Shown in pieces: positions 1 through 12,756 of a stretch of 64,000 nucleotides of DNA (the stretch's first letter is position 1; every line of letters begins with the position of its first letter). The translations under genes and the position numbers were made by a program. The notes beneath the pieces were generated by a model that did not search any database, was not told where the DNA came from, and worked only from the letters and a program-made list of their open reading frames with translations. The DNA lies in contig JACGCM010001511.1 in the NCBI GenBank assembly GCA_014058105.1, positions 620,001 to 684,000 on the forward strand. The letters run 5' to 3'. This DNA comes from Kingdonia uniflora. Its lineage: Eukaryota; Streptophyta; Magnoliopsida; Ranunculales; Circaeasteraceae.

Positions 1-488
1 TTCGAACATAGTAAGGTTTGTACGAACATAAATGAGCAGGAAGAAACTTATTTGAACAGAGCAAGGTTTGTTCGAATAAAATGAAGCAGGAAGAAACTTA
101 TTCATACAGAAATAGGTCTGTCCAAATTGATCTAAACAGAAGCAGCCCAGAACTCCAAAAAAAAAAGATTCCCTCTAGCAAAAATTGGAGAAACCCAAAA
201 GAGAAAACATAACACAGGTCCGCCCCGGGTTACACACCACAACAAAACAACAACACCAAGCCAACCACAGGCTCCCAAACCTCAACTCAATCTCCTCTGC
301 CCAACAACCACCGAAACCACCGAAACACAAAAAATGAAGAAAGAAGAACTCAAAACCCTGATAAATGAAATAAGATGCAGATGCATGATAAATGGTGATG
401 TATGTGGATGCATGATGCATGATGTATAATGTATGAATAATAATAGTAAATAATAATAATAATAATAATAAAAATTTGGGGCACTACA
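1..488 (-). mobile_element. LTR fragment, Del/Tekay-like, cut by window start
   Basis: Read on the minus strand, this starts TGTAGTGCCCCAAATTTTTA followed by an (ATT)n run (plus 446-470). That opening closely matches the start of the solo LTR at 55296 (TGAAATGTCCCAAATTTTTA plus an ATT run). Further in are several TTCGAA-centred motifs (positions 1, 72 and degenerate ones), also as in that LTR. The LTR start is at 488; the rest lies outside the window, so solo LTR and full element cannot be told apart. Short ORFs here are incidental. Confidence 0.6.
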
Positions 489-1129
489 ATAACCCGAGCC
501 AATTCGGGTATGCTAAGTAAATAGAACATTTGAACATATTTATACAAAGTAAGCAATCCTCCAGATTATCGAACCTCGAACCATGGTTCACAATTCTACT
601 TGCACAAAAAATAAGTTTTGTAACCCTTTATACATGTTAAAATGAAGAACTAATCTGTAATCTAAAACTGATACGTGTCAGCTTCACTTCGTCCCAATTC
701 GATTCCTCGTTGTCATTGCCTCCCATCACTGTATAAACTTGCCAATCTTCATCCCTGGCCCCAAAAGTATCCTCCCCCTATTGTTTTAATATCATACTTG
801 AGTGACTTCCAAGTTTACATACTCTTTCCTCTTACCTTGAATAAGTTATAGGTCCCCAAGTAAACCTAAATCCATGGCAAACTGAAATAATCATCCAACA
901 AAAAACCGTCTTGATTTACCATGAAAACCCTTAGGCAGAATAAATCAGTAATTATCAATGTATAAGGACACCATTTGCAGAAATATTCTCCTTTCGGACA
1001 CTGTGTTGTATTTATGAATAAGTAACATCTATAATGGTTGAAGAGCTAGTGTGTCCGACACTTAAATTAGTGACAAACACCAACAAACATTTACTTGTGT
1101 ATGTGTCTTTTCTAAATAAGAGTAGTACC
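489..1129. other. intergenic, nothing recognised
   Basis: AT-rich sequence without a convincing ORF, repeat or RNA gene. It lies downstream of the last recognisable exon of the PPR pseudogene and may include its decayed 3' part. Confidence 0.4.
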
Positions 1130-1571
1130 TCACCCTTATTTCTTGGAGCATTTCTTCTGCTTGCGAAGGTTGCTTTGCTTATCCGTATCTGCATATGAGA
1201 GTGTTAAATGTTGTCAAATTGGGTGAAATGCCAAAATTACGCATCTTCTCATAAACTCTCATGACATTTTCTATTTTGCCTGAGCTACACCACCCAGTAA
1301 TGACGGTCGTGAAGAGAACAACATCTGGATAAAACCCCAATTTAGGCATTTTCACCATAAGAGACTTCGTCTTTTTAGGTTCCCCGGCACGAACATACCC
1401 TTTCGCAAGCATCCCATATATATGGATATTAGGTTCAATGCCAGTTTCTACCAATTCATGAAAGAGTGCTTGAGATTTCTCCATCAGTCTGGTTGCACTT
1501 CACATGTTCATGATGGTGTTGAATGTAAATACATCTAGTTTTACGCTTAGCTCTTGCATCAATCCCATGAC
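1130..1571 (-). pseudogene. PPR protein pseudogene, downstream exon
   Basis: The minus strand encodes about four pentatricopeptide repeats, helix-pair modules that bind organellar RNA. After a CAG acceptor at 1572 the frame reads VMGLMQELSVKLDVFTFNT and continues into repeats such as GIEPNIHIYGMLAKGYVRAG and FYPDVVLFTTVITGWCSSGK. Two nonsense codons interrupt it. The first is TGA where relatives have Trp (after TIMNM); the second is TAA in the segment ICRYG*AKQPSQAEEMLQ, where relatives have Glu. The frame otherwise stays open through AEEMLQEIR to a possible GTGAGG donor near 1130. It resembles Arabidopsis At5g25630 from memory. The other exon is at 4127-4415. Two stops in conserved repeats make it a pseudogene. 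Confidence 0.85.
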
Positions 1572-1716
1572 CTGCCAGATAGAGGTTATCTTTGTGATTA
1601 TTTAGCCGGCTTTTATTTTGGTGAATTTACGACTTTATTCGCAATAAAAGTGAGCAAAACAAAAGAAGTCAAAGAATTCAAAAATGCCTCAAAGATGTTT
1701 TCCATGTCATCCCTAA

Positions 1717-2217
1717 GAGCATATGCAGCAGTAGGGTGTGTGAATTCACCCAAATCCACCCCAAACGTAATCCACCCCACAACATTTCAAAACTAAAACA
1801 AGATGAATTTTATGCCCCTCCGCTCTAAACTGCGCGGCACAAAAGATGACAGAGATATGTCCACGTGTTACAAATCCAACGTCTATATATGCCTCACACT
1901 TCAGAAGTGAGGGGCATGAAAACCAATTAAATGATGTCACGTAATTATTTTTCTTAAAATTAATTTGGGTCTTATATATGCCCCTCACTTCAAAAGTGAA
2001 GAGCATGAAAACCACAAAAAAATTTACAAGTGTCGTAATATAATTAGATTTTGGTGCCTAGTAGTTCAGAAGTACGAGGTATCAATAAAGTAAAAATCCA
2101 CCTTCAGGGTGGTCATACCACATAAGCTAATCCACCTAGATGTTGTGGGTGGAAAAGAGGGTGAATTCACTCTCTTTCCTTGCCACTTCACTCTTCACCT
2201 AGTTGTTGCATATGCTC
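1717..2217. mobile_element. Tourist-like (PIF/Harbinger) MITE
   Basis: The 501-bp element has terminal inverted repeats. The left end reads GAGCATATGCAGCAGTAGG and the right end, reverse-complemented, reads GAGCATATGCAACAACTAGG. It is flanked by the 3-bp TSD TAA (1714-1716 and 2218-2220), the target of PIF/Harbinger elements. Inside is a direct repeat of about 40 bp (about 1884-1925 and 1973-2017), built on the palindrome CTCACTTCAGAAGTGAG followed by GCATGAAAACCA. No transposase is present. It lies in the intron of the PPR pseudogene. Confidence 0.75.
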
Positions 2218-2220
2218 TAA

Positions 2221-4126
2221 GAATGAACCCCCAGAAAAGGATAGCCATTATTACAATATACAAAGGCCACACGTTAGGACTATTAAATGCTTGTCTACAA
2301 ATAATATGTGAGTAATAATTTAATCATTTTCAATTAGAGTAGCATTTGACCAGAAAAAGGTTGCGTTTTAGAAGTTGGGATAATTTTCTTAACCATCTTT
2401 GATACATTAAATATTCCTCTCTCCCAACTAACAACATATAGAAATCTACCCTAGATCCTGCCTCCAATAAAGAATGACTCAAAATTTTATACATTAAACA
2501 TCTTGAAGACAGAAGGGAAAATCGACAACCAATTCCTGAAATCTATCTAACTGAAGCCACGAAACTAAATCCTATGTACACAGTAATCGCATAAATATCC
2601 AAAATTACTAATATACATCCACTTGTAGTAAAAAGATCCCAACATAACTTCTAGAAACAAACCCATCAAAGGAAAAGAAATCCATGGCTCGTCCAACAGA
2701 TCATGGAATAGGAAGGAATTGTAGCTGGTATATGTAACAAGGACTCTATTTGCTAAGAATTCCTCATTTTGGATACAGACACACACAGGGTATCAACATT
2801 TTGCTTGAGGATGTTAATGATCTTCTAACTCTATTTATCAAATGAATTCATGTATACTTGTCTTTACTGCATGGGAGTTCAGAGAGGCTAATAACCAGAA
2901 ACTGAGGGTTTAACATTAAGCTTTGAGATGCTCGGATATGCAAACTACCCATCTTGGGGAATGGTCTTCAGGTCATTTTATAAAAACAACATATCATGTA
3001 TTAAAGCCCGAACTTTCCCCCAATGCCGTCATTGTGGTTTCATCTTCATTCCACATGCTCAAAACCTTCCGAATAGAAATTCTTTTGCTTATTTCCCAAT
3101 AAGGCCATTTCATAATCGGTAAAACAGGCTTATGAATGATTTTCTCTTTCCCAATATTTCCATTTATCTATTCCAATCCTCTCCATTGCGCTACAAACAA
3201 TCTATGTATTTGAAATACATTCAACTCATAATGCTTCATGATTGTCTTGTAACATTAACCCATTTGGATTGAATGTAAGGGTCAGTCACATGGCATTAGT
3301 GAAAAAATATTCTAAATTTAACTGCCTAGGAAAAAATACTATATTTAATGGAAAACAAATATTAATGGTTTGATGTACTTATAGGCCATCAGTCTTAAAT
3401 ATATGCCTGGGTTATTTTATCTTAATCTTACTTATAATGTAGTAATTCTAGCTTTGCATTCGTTCCCTTTCTAGTACTATTAGCCAATGATTTACCATTT
3501 AGAAATGATATGTATCTGTACTGTTAACAAGTGCGAGAAGCATTTCAATGTTTCCGGGATCCATAGCCCAAGATTAATGCAATGAACAAACTGATAGTTC
3601 TTAAGAACTAGTCTGTGTATCTCCCATCAGTACCTGTGACCTTAACATCTAGGAGGTGGTTAAATGACAGTATATACACTTGAAGAGTATATTGCCATTT
3701 TTCAATTCCAAAAGAAGTTTCAGTCTCAGATCTATATTTGCATTAAAAGAAACGTGGAATGGTTTTCAAAATAACTCCCTGACATTAAAATTCTGAACAT
3801 CCAAATTGAAAAAAAAAACTAAGGAAAAAGAATACTTATCAACCATGGGAGGAAAACAAATATCTATATACCAAGGGATTTATGGACATCGCGACTTTTT
3901 AAGTTAAAGTAGCGTATTGTTTTTCTTAATAATAACCATCTCAACATTCAGCCACATGATTATAGTGAAATAATTTATAATTATCAACAATATATTATTC
4001 TTTGGAAGCTAAGCTGGAGGTAGGAAGACCCCTACTAGACTACTTCACACCAGCACAAACGCAACATTCACTTAATTCTGTTAATACTGCATTTGATAAA
4101 GTAAGAAAAATAAGAGGAAACTAACC
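2221..4126 (-). other. remaining intron of the PPR pseudogene
   Basis: This stretch lies between the GAG|GTTAGT donor at 4127 and the CAG acceptor at 1572. It is AT-rich and I see no further gene or clear repeat in it. Confidence 0.5.
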
Positions 4127-4415
4127 TCATCAACCCCATCTATATCTTTAATGTCTACAAACCCTTTGATAAGAGAGTTAAAAACAATAAGATTAGGTTG
4201 CGTTCCAAGATCATTCATCCTATACACAAATCTCAAGGCATCCTTTATATTTTTTTCGTTACAATGCCTGCTAACGATGATTCCACAAGTGTGCTCACTG
4301 GGCCAAACATTAACATTTTGCATCTCAAATATCATACTCTCAGTTTTTATTATTGTCTCCCCTATCTGAGCATAAGCTTTTGCTAGAGTGTTAAAAGTTA
4401 TAATATCGCCCAATT
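4127..4415 (-). pseudogene. PPR protein pseudogene, upstream exon
   Basis: The minus strand encodes about two and a half PPR motifs, with segments ITFNTLAKAYAQIGE, HTCGIIVSRHCNEKNIKDAL and NLIVFNSLIKGFVDIKD. The coding match ends at DGVDE followed by GTTAGT, a donor that joins in phase to the exon starting VMGLMQ at 1571. The 5' end of the exon is uncertain, because no clean AG acceptor sits just before GDIITFNT. N-terminal repeats expected for the At5g25630 type are missing, so the locus is truncated as well as interrupted downstream. Confidence 0.8.
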
Positions 4416-4469
4416 CAATATGAAAAGATAAGGAAAAAACAATATCAACCACAACCACAACCAATCACC

Positions 4470-4760
4470 AAACACATACCGTTTCGTTCGTTGCTCGTCT
4501 AATGAGTAATTGATGCAAGCTTGAATTAGTCACAGAAACATCTGTATCAAACACCTGAGCTTCATATGCTATTTCAAACAAATAATTAAAACCCTAATCA
4601 AACATAACCTTGATTTTAAATCTTGAAACACTAACTTGAGGGGGAGAATGAGAGAGAACGCCTTCGAAAGAGAAGACGGTTTGATAATTTGAGTGAGGAG
4701 AGAGTGTTGAGTAAAATTACAGCCATGGCTGATGATGTGAGTGAGTTTAGGAGAGAGACC
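4470..4760 (-). other. possible 5' exon remnant, unassigned
   Basis: Minus-strand ATG near 4725 opens a short frame (MAVILLNTLSSLKLSNR, then stop) rich in Leu, Ser and Arg. Further down, a short open stretch reading ATNET precedes a GTATGTG donor-like site near 4490. It could be the 5' exon of the PPR locus with an organelle-targeting start, but no homology is recognised. Confidence 0.2.
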
Positions 4761-4973
4761 TTGCAAAGGTAATTGTCGAGTGCTCTCTCTCTCTTTGACA
4801 ACAAACCTTGAAATTGAATTTGGTAATCAACGGTTGGGATGCATTTTTTTGGACAAATGTTTAGATCCGACGGCTCAGGCTAGTTTTTCGGCCAAATTTG
4901 TTTGCTTCTCGGAAATGGACGGTCGAAGCCCAATAAAAAAGATGACCTATTTATATCTTATTATAGATAGTAA

Positions 4974-5887
<914 letters not shown>

Positions 5888-6245
5888 AGGTTTGTTTCCA
5901 ACCAAATACATTCTTGTGCAGAACTTTTTATAACTTGTTCCTCGGTTTCAGTTAACTTTTCTTCCTTTTAGTTCTACATATAAGCAAATGGAATTTGTTG
6001 TTTCCCCACTGTCATAGCCATAACACTGTTGAGTTATGGTCCAAATCAGTAAGTAATATTTTATCTGGGGCGTGTTTGAGAATCAGAGGGTGGGGACAGG
6101 GACATAGAATATGGAATGAGTAATTCATACGTGCTCTGGAGAAATAGATTGGTGTAACCAAGTTCCAGTTCTCTGCAAGTGAAATTTACGAACGCTAGAT
6201 TATTTTTACCTTTTTAGGGCTTCCATGTTAATCCTTGTGCTATGG
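5888..6245. other. intergenic, nothing recognised
   Basis: No gene or repeat seen between the kinase pseudogene stop and the LTR starting at 6246. It probably includes the decayed 3' UTR of the pseudogene. Confidence 0.4.
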
Positions 6246-6839
6246 TGATCCACAATACGATTGAGAAACCCTAAAATGATTAATTGTACGAAGAACACAC
6301 CAATTGGTTGGGAAAATCCCTTTAAGAGCTTCAATTGCTTAATCGAAGTTAATTATAATTGAATTACTCTCAAACCCTAAGTCTCTCTCTTAGAATTGCT
6401 TTGATCAAACTTGATCAAACAATGCCTAGCATTCCACCATTTATAAGGGTTACAAGTCCTAGTTACAAAATAGGGCAAATATGCCCATAAACGTCAAAAG
6501 AAAAAGGCTGAATCGCGCCTCTGTTTGAATAAAACAAGCTTCTATTCGAATATAAAAAAGTATATTTGAATAAACATTTAATGTATTCGAATAAACCACC
6601 TCAGACAGATGTTTATTCAAATAGAAATCAAAGTGTATTCTAATAGAAAACATAACAGAAAATGTATTCGAATAGACCTTAGATGTAATTGAATAAAATA
6701 CCTCAGACCTAATCTATTCGAATAGAAAGCAATTTTGTTTGAACAGACCAGAAGTCGCTTGAACTACTCCATATCTTATTAGAACGACTTTGGCTAAATT
6801 TAAAAAAACTTCATCTCTTCTTCAGATCCTATTTGATCA
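6246..6839 (-). repeat. 3' LTR of element I
   Basis: 594 bp, pairing with 9209-9802. On the minus strand the U3 contains the TTCGAA-type array (plus 6530-6745), followed by a TATA-like CTTATAAATGG near 6445. Confidence 0.88.
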
Positions 6840-7045
6840 TGGCTCCCCCCTTTAAAAGCCTTGAGCTCCTGCTCAAGCTAGAACTGAAGATGTGGGAATG
6901 CGGCGATGCCCATTTCCCTGCTGTACCATCCAGCTACAGCGGATCTTCTCTTTCCATCCATAAATCATCAACTGACGGTAGGCGAGTGTTGATTGTAGAG
7001 TCTTCATTTAAAAGAAACTGCTCAAATAGCTTTAGATGCTCAGCA

Positions 7046-8890
7046 TTAAATCATCGAATACACTTGCATAGAAGGTGGAAAATCTAATTCAAACTCACAT
7101 GTCTTGCCTTGCAGAAACTTTTGGCGAAACACACTACGCCCCTTGGGATCATCATATCCTGCAGCATACTCTAACATAACAATAGGTTGTATCTGCATAG
7201 AAACCAACATAGCAGAAGTAGTTGATAATGAGGGTCGAGATAACCTATTAGCCATTTTGTTGTCCACTCCCTTCTTATACTGTATAATCAAGGGGAATTG
7301 TTGGGGATACGACATCTACTTTATCTGGTAAGCTTGCTGCAGCTAGGACTGTGCAGCTAAAAACTGGAATGGTTTGTGATTAGATTATACAACAACCTCC
7401 TCGTGTAACTTTCCCATGTTGGTTTATTACTGATAAGACATTGTCATTATAGACAATACTCTAGCCGACGTACCCTCTTGAATTAGTTGAACCAATAACA
7501 CAAACTTACCGCTCGCATTAACCAACCGCTTCACCTGAGTCGTCGTTAATAAATTATTTGTGATGACAAGCTCCTTATAAGCATTGATATGGAAATCCTT
7601 TCCTTCTATCACAAGAGGATACTTGCGAGTTCTATGGAAATAAATCGCATCTCGGTCCCAAAGATATGGGCTACCCAAGATGTCCTATCACACATCCAAA
7701 TAAACCACCTCACACGTCACCTCGTCAATAAACCATTCAGTGATCGCAAACTTAAATGTACACTGCATCGTGATCATCAAATCCGCATCTTTCTGAATTA
7801 ACCCCAAACCATACGGTTTCGGATGAGTTGTAGTCGTCAAACCCATCTTCTTCACTAACGTCTTATAAATCATATTTTTTTGACTACTCGGATCCACAAT
7901 GGCATGGACTAAGCTCTGCTTAACCTGAATACTGACATGAAAAAGTTTTTCTCGACTCTCCTCCTTGGTAGCCAAAGTCTGCAAATACATAAGTGTAAGC
8001 TTAGGTTTCGGTTTATCTAAATTCGGAAGGTCAACAACCTCTGTGGCTAGTGCATATCTTTCTTTCTTGTTCTTCTCCTCCTTCGACCTAAGCCTCGGGT
8101 AAAGTTTATAGCATCTATCTAAAATATGCTCACTCGCCTTACAATGATTGCAATAATTTTCCTTGAACGAAGGCCCATCTCCTTTGGACTCTCCCTTATG
8201 CTTGTTTTTTTAACTAAACCTGTACCCCGACTTGTTCTTATCGTCTTCTTTGTCACTCTTCAAGTACTTGCCTTCAATAGTAATTGTCTTCACGGTAGCG
8301 CCCTCGATATTGGCCACAGTAAAGAATTTCAACTCTCTTCTAATAAACTCTGACAAACCCCCCGTGTACTTCATGAACACCTCATACTCGTCTACATTAA
8401 TGTCCAAAACCAAAGCTTAGTTATGGAATGCCGTAATGTACTCCTTTACGGATTGCTCAAACTTTTGGCGTAAATTGTGTCATTTATACTATCTTTCTTG
8501 CTCATACCCAATCGAATAAAATTACTTTTGCACTAATAATTTAAATTCTTTCCAGCTTATACTTCCTTCATTGTGGCGTTTTCGATAAGATTTTTGCCAT
8601 GCGAGTGCATAACTTGTGAATATCAATGTAGAAAAACATATTTTCTGAGCACTGGAGTATTAGTAAATGGAAAAATAAGTTTCTAACATATCTAACCAAT
8701 TATCAATTATCTCGACATCGATTGAACCGCCGAATATCGGAATTTCAATCTTAAAATTGATACGAAGATTACGTATAGGATTTGATGACTTACCAATACC
8801 AGATCTCTCCTTGATGGATTCGGCATCACTAGAATCACTATCTATCTCCGCAATATCATCATCTCCATCTACCTCCATAACCCCTTTCTT
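7046..8890 (-). pseudogene. gag-protease-RNase H remnants of element I
   Basis: Read 5' to 3' on the minus strand there are four pieces. At 8878-8660 is a gag segment with an acidic start and FGGSIDVEIIDNWLDMLE, as in gypsy capsids. Near 8155-8093 is a zinc knuckle with spacing C-X2-C-X4-H-X4-C. At 7990-7427 is a retropepsin-like region whose active site reads VDPSSQKN instead of D-[ST]-G, followed by DEVTCEVVYLDV and MGSPYLWDRDAIYFHR. At 7315-7046 is the RNase H tail (YPQQFPLIIQYKKG, ANRLSRP). Frames change between pieces. The catalytic RT core is deleted between about 7427 and 7315. Confidence 0.8.
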
Positions 8891-9208
8891 CCTCGAGCAG
8901 CCTCACCGTTGAGAACAACCTCGTCGTTTTACATAAAGTAGAAGTCTTTGCGAGGTTTGTGGAAGCAATTATTCCACAAACTCCCCTACAGTAGAAGTTA
9001 GGTCAGAAACTATCGTTTCCAAAGTCGTGAGTCATGAGTCGGAATCGCCCATATCCAAATTGTGCTTCTTTTTCAAATTAGGTTTTCGGTAAATATCCAA
9101 CGGACTCACTAGCTTCTCCTTTCTCCTTCGTTTGCTTGAGACGGTCACGAGTAGAGACTATAAACCACAATCACCACCGAGAATCGTAACTGGAAAACTG
9201 ATGCCACT

Positions 9209-9802
9209 TGATCCATAATACGATTAAGAAACCCTAAAATGAATAATTGTACGAAGAACACACCAATTGATTGGGAAAATCCTTTTAAGAGCTTCAATTG
9301 CTTAATCAAAGTTAATTACAATTGAAATACTCTCAAACCCAAAGTCCCTCTCTTAGAATCACTTTGATCTAACTTGATCTAACAATGCCTAGCATTGCCT
9401 CTTTTATAAGGGTTACAAGTCCTAGTTACAAAATATGACAAATATGCCCTTATACGTCTAAAGAAATAGGCTGAATTGTACCTCTATTCGAGCAGAACAA
9501 GCTTTTGTTCGAATAAAAAAATGTGTATTCGAATAAATATTTAATGTATTCAAATAAAATACCTCAGAGAGATGTTTATTTGAATTGAAATCAAAGTGTA
9601 TTCGAATAAAAAACATAACAGAAAATGTATTGGAATAGACCATAGATGTATTTGAATAAAACACCTCAGACCTAATCAATTCGAATAGAAAATAATTCTG
9701 TTCGAATAGACCAGAATTCGTTTGAATGACTCAAAATCTCGTTCAAACGACTTTGGTTAAATTTGAAAAAACTTCATTTCTTCTTCAGATCCTCCTGGAT
9801 CA
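9209..9802 (-). repeat. 5' LTR of element I
   Basis: 594 bp, pairing with 6246-6839. The primer-binding site lies at about 9192-9208. The TTCGAA array is at about 9480-9725. Confidence 0.88.
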
Positions 9803-12090
9803 TGTGGTTTGTGACTTTTATTATTATTACAAGTTGCAATTGGCCCATGCTCGCATGGGCACAATAAAATTTATGATGAATATGATATAGCTCCTACTTA
9901 GAAAATCATCTTTTGTATTCATTAAATATAAAATATGTAGAAGTAATTGAATTACATTTAAATGGAACTTGTGAACAATCTTATATCTAGCCAATTGACA
10001 ATTTAATAATATAATCCTATTTGAGGTGACTATTCGTTTAAAACATAAGAAAAATATCCTTGTCGTTAACCTCAATAACTGAGAAGCAAATTGTCATATC
10101 TGCACCAAATGAATATTTGCATTCATATAGTAACTTATGTTTACATTGTTAACATCAATAAGATCATAACAGCTAGTCATCATGTCAACAACTCATGTCA
10201 ACAACTCATTGCTTTCAGAGTACCTTTCTCTTTAATGTAAGCATTTTTATTTTATTGAAATGGTTTAATGTAAGCATTTTGCTTTCTTTGTACATAAATT
10301 TTTTGCCTAATGACACTTTTTTTGTAGAGGCATTGCTTAAGCTCAATTTTTCTTATTCCATGATGAATAAGGAATTCAAAGGGCATCTAAATTTGCATTG
10401 TTGCAAACTCAATTTGGAAGTTCAAAGACGAGAGTAGAACAATTACACAAAAATTGCAATGCGATAAACAATCAGTGAAACTTATGGTATCTAAATTTGT
10501 ATTGCTACATGTCAATTGAGAAGTTCAATGATGAAGGTAGATCATTTGCACAAAACTTGCAATACGATAAACAATCCTTGAAATTTATCTGGATATTGTA
10601 CCACTTCGAGAATACGATATGTTAGGATTATGCCTACTATCTGATTTGTTGCTCCACAATCAGTATACTTATATGATGATATTTCTATTAAGGTTCAATG
10701 CCAATATGATGCGACACAATAACAAATTAAATATTAATGCTCCATTCATGCAAAATGAGTCCCAAATTATGACAAATATCATATCTAAATGGAATCGGCG
10801 GTTGACGGGGATTGTACATGCAGATGAATTGTTTGACCCAAATCACCCTTAATGCCAAAATTGCCCTTTAAGAATTTATATAAATACTGCTATCTAGCAA
10901 ACTAGAAGACAATATTCCTATTGATGTGCAAGAGGACCCTGAGAGAAAAGTGAAATGTAGGAGAGATGTTACTTATGGCATCAATAAAGATAAGCATCAC
11001 TGTATAATTTACTTTATCAAAAGATGTAACTTATTAACATAGTGAAATTGATATTAAAGATACTACATTGATCGATCATTTCAATCCCTTCAGAGATCAA
11101 AGAAAAGAAACTTGGTTAAGGGAACACCACATAAAATTCTTGGTGGATTTGAACCACCATCTCTTGGAATAATAATTTTATAGCCTTTTAGTCCCAACTC
11201 CCAAGTGTTGTTCCTTTTGAGCTAAAGATCTTATTCCAATAGGGAAGGATTCGTGGACACTCAAAAATGGGATACTCAAGTCTCACTCATTGAGAACCAC
11301 TCATCTATAGAAATGGGTGGTCCCCATAATTAATGAGGTGGAAATGAGGTGTCTCTCTCGTAGCAGTGACTCTCATTTTGAATTTAGATCACATATCTCA
11401 CACAACCATCCTTATATTTTTATTTTTATTTTTTCTCTCTCTCAATCCAAATCTACCATTAAAGAAGAAGCTCATCCCTTTAAATTCTAGTGATGATATT
11501 AGGGTTAATGAGTGAGATTAACGTAATAGCGACGGGTTGTTTGATTATTGAGGAGATTTGTGAACCACTATGAAATTATCGTTTTGTAGAGCATCACCAT
11601 CATCTAAAATTGCGGTTTCTTGAATTATCGCTTTTGTTTAGGGCTTGATTTCTTTGTTTTTGGAAGAAGGTCTATGGAGTCTCATTACTATTTGAAATTA
11701 GGGTTATGTGGAGCATCGTTTTTGTGTGGTTTGAAGTTTCCTTCCCTTTATCTCTATCAAGGTAAATAGCACTGAAACTTATAAATTTTGTTTGTTTAAT
11801 ATTACAGAAGAACATGTTTATCTTAATTGGTTTGATAATTTAGAAACCTAAGTATAAATTTGGGCATATTATCGATAATTTTAAAGCCAACAAATTGTCG
11901 ATATTTATTATTAATTACTATGATTGCCGAAGCGATTAAATTCTCACTAATTACAAATTCTAGGGTTTCTAAAGTTTTACCCCAAAATCTAACAAGAGAA
12001 CTAAAAAATAAAAGAGCCCCTAATATCAATATAAAGATAAACTAGAAAGTACGTGGCCTCGTACGTAGATGACCCACAAGGCATGATCTA
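9803..12090. other. unassigned AT-rich stretch
   Basis: No gene is recognised. Small features are a hairpin near 9841-9860 (GCCCATGC, 2-nt loop, GCATGGGC), a short tandem of ATGTCAACAACTC near 10182-10208, the tandem duplication listed separately at 10382, and an open frame at 10619-10852 without known motifs. The stretch ends at a run of 16 C at 12098-12113. Confidence 0.3.
10382..10590. repeat. two-copy tandem repeat, period about 104 bp
   Basis: Both units begin with G(G/T)ATCTAAATTTG(C/T)ATTG and end with AAACAATC plus TGAAA. They differ at many positions, so the duplication is old. Confidence 0.6.
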
Positions 12091-12756
12091 TTAACTTCCC
12101 CCCCCCCCCCCCCTCCTAAGAAGAATTCGACCTCAAATTATGTAACTGCACATGGAACAAGCCTATGGAAGATAAGGAAAAGGAAGATTGAGACACCCAG
12201 TAATTGAAGCTTGGCCGGATCCAGTAGTTGAAGACTGAATCCATATAAATATAGCCAGAATTGTCTCTTAGCTTCTTTCCTTGACTGTTCGCTGCATGGA
12301 CATGAGCATGAGTTCATATTTCTTTATTAGGCTCTACTGCTTCTTTTGGCCATATCCTTCATTCACTCATTCACTTGCATACGCTACTGACAGATACTAC
12401 TGATGCCGGACTCCTATAATACAATACATTATTGTTTTCCACCCAAGAAGCAGTCTAACCTTTCATCTGAGGATCCTTGCAATGAGCTCATCGCTTCGTG
12501 CTACGGGTAAAAGCACGACGACTTTTCAATCGAGCTCAAAATCTGCTTGACCCACCCCTAAACATCTATCAGCTACTAGTCTAAAAATAAACTGGTTGAG
12601 ATATATCTCCTTCACCTGTTGATCTCAATCACTATACTAAATAGAGATGAGTCCCGGGTATAGGCATCCTTAACTGATAGACAAATCCATTTCTTTTCTA
12701 TAATCTACTAAAAGATTTTGGCATGGCCATCCGACGACTTTTTCCCTCTAGGTAGC

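Larger units (their letters stand above)
6246..9802 (-). mobile_element. Ty3/gypsy element 'I', internally deleted, minus strand
   Basis: Two 594-bp LTRs (6246-6839 and 9209-9802) start TGATCC and end GGATCA on the coding strand, with some divergence. Flanks are TATGG and TGTGG, a 5-bp TSD with one change. Next to the 5' LTR is AGTGGCATCAG, a degenerate initiator-Met tRNA primer site. Next to the 3' LTR is the polypurine tract AAAGGGGGGAG. The 2.37-kb interior keeps gag, a CCHC knuckle, a protease-like region and the tail of RNase H. The reverse transcriptase core and integrase are missing, so the copy could move only with proteins from elsewhere. Confidence 0.88.

Noticed and set aside
1746..2015. 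89-codon minus-strand ORF
   Set aside because: It lies wholly inside the MITE at 1717-2217 and covers its internal repeats; not a gene.
9841..9860. Hairpin as a Helitron 3' end
   Set aside because: No CTRR terminus follows at the expected distance on either strand and no matching TC 5' end was found.
12098..12113. Run of 16 C as a functional element
   Set aside because: Simple homopolymer; similar shorter runs occur at about 38161 and 50479. May be partly a sequencing artefact.
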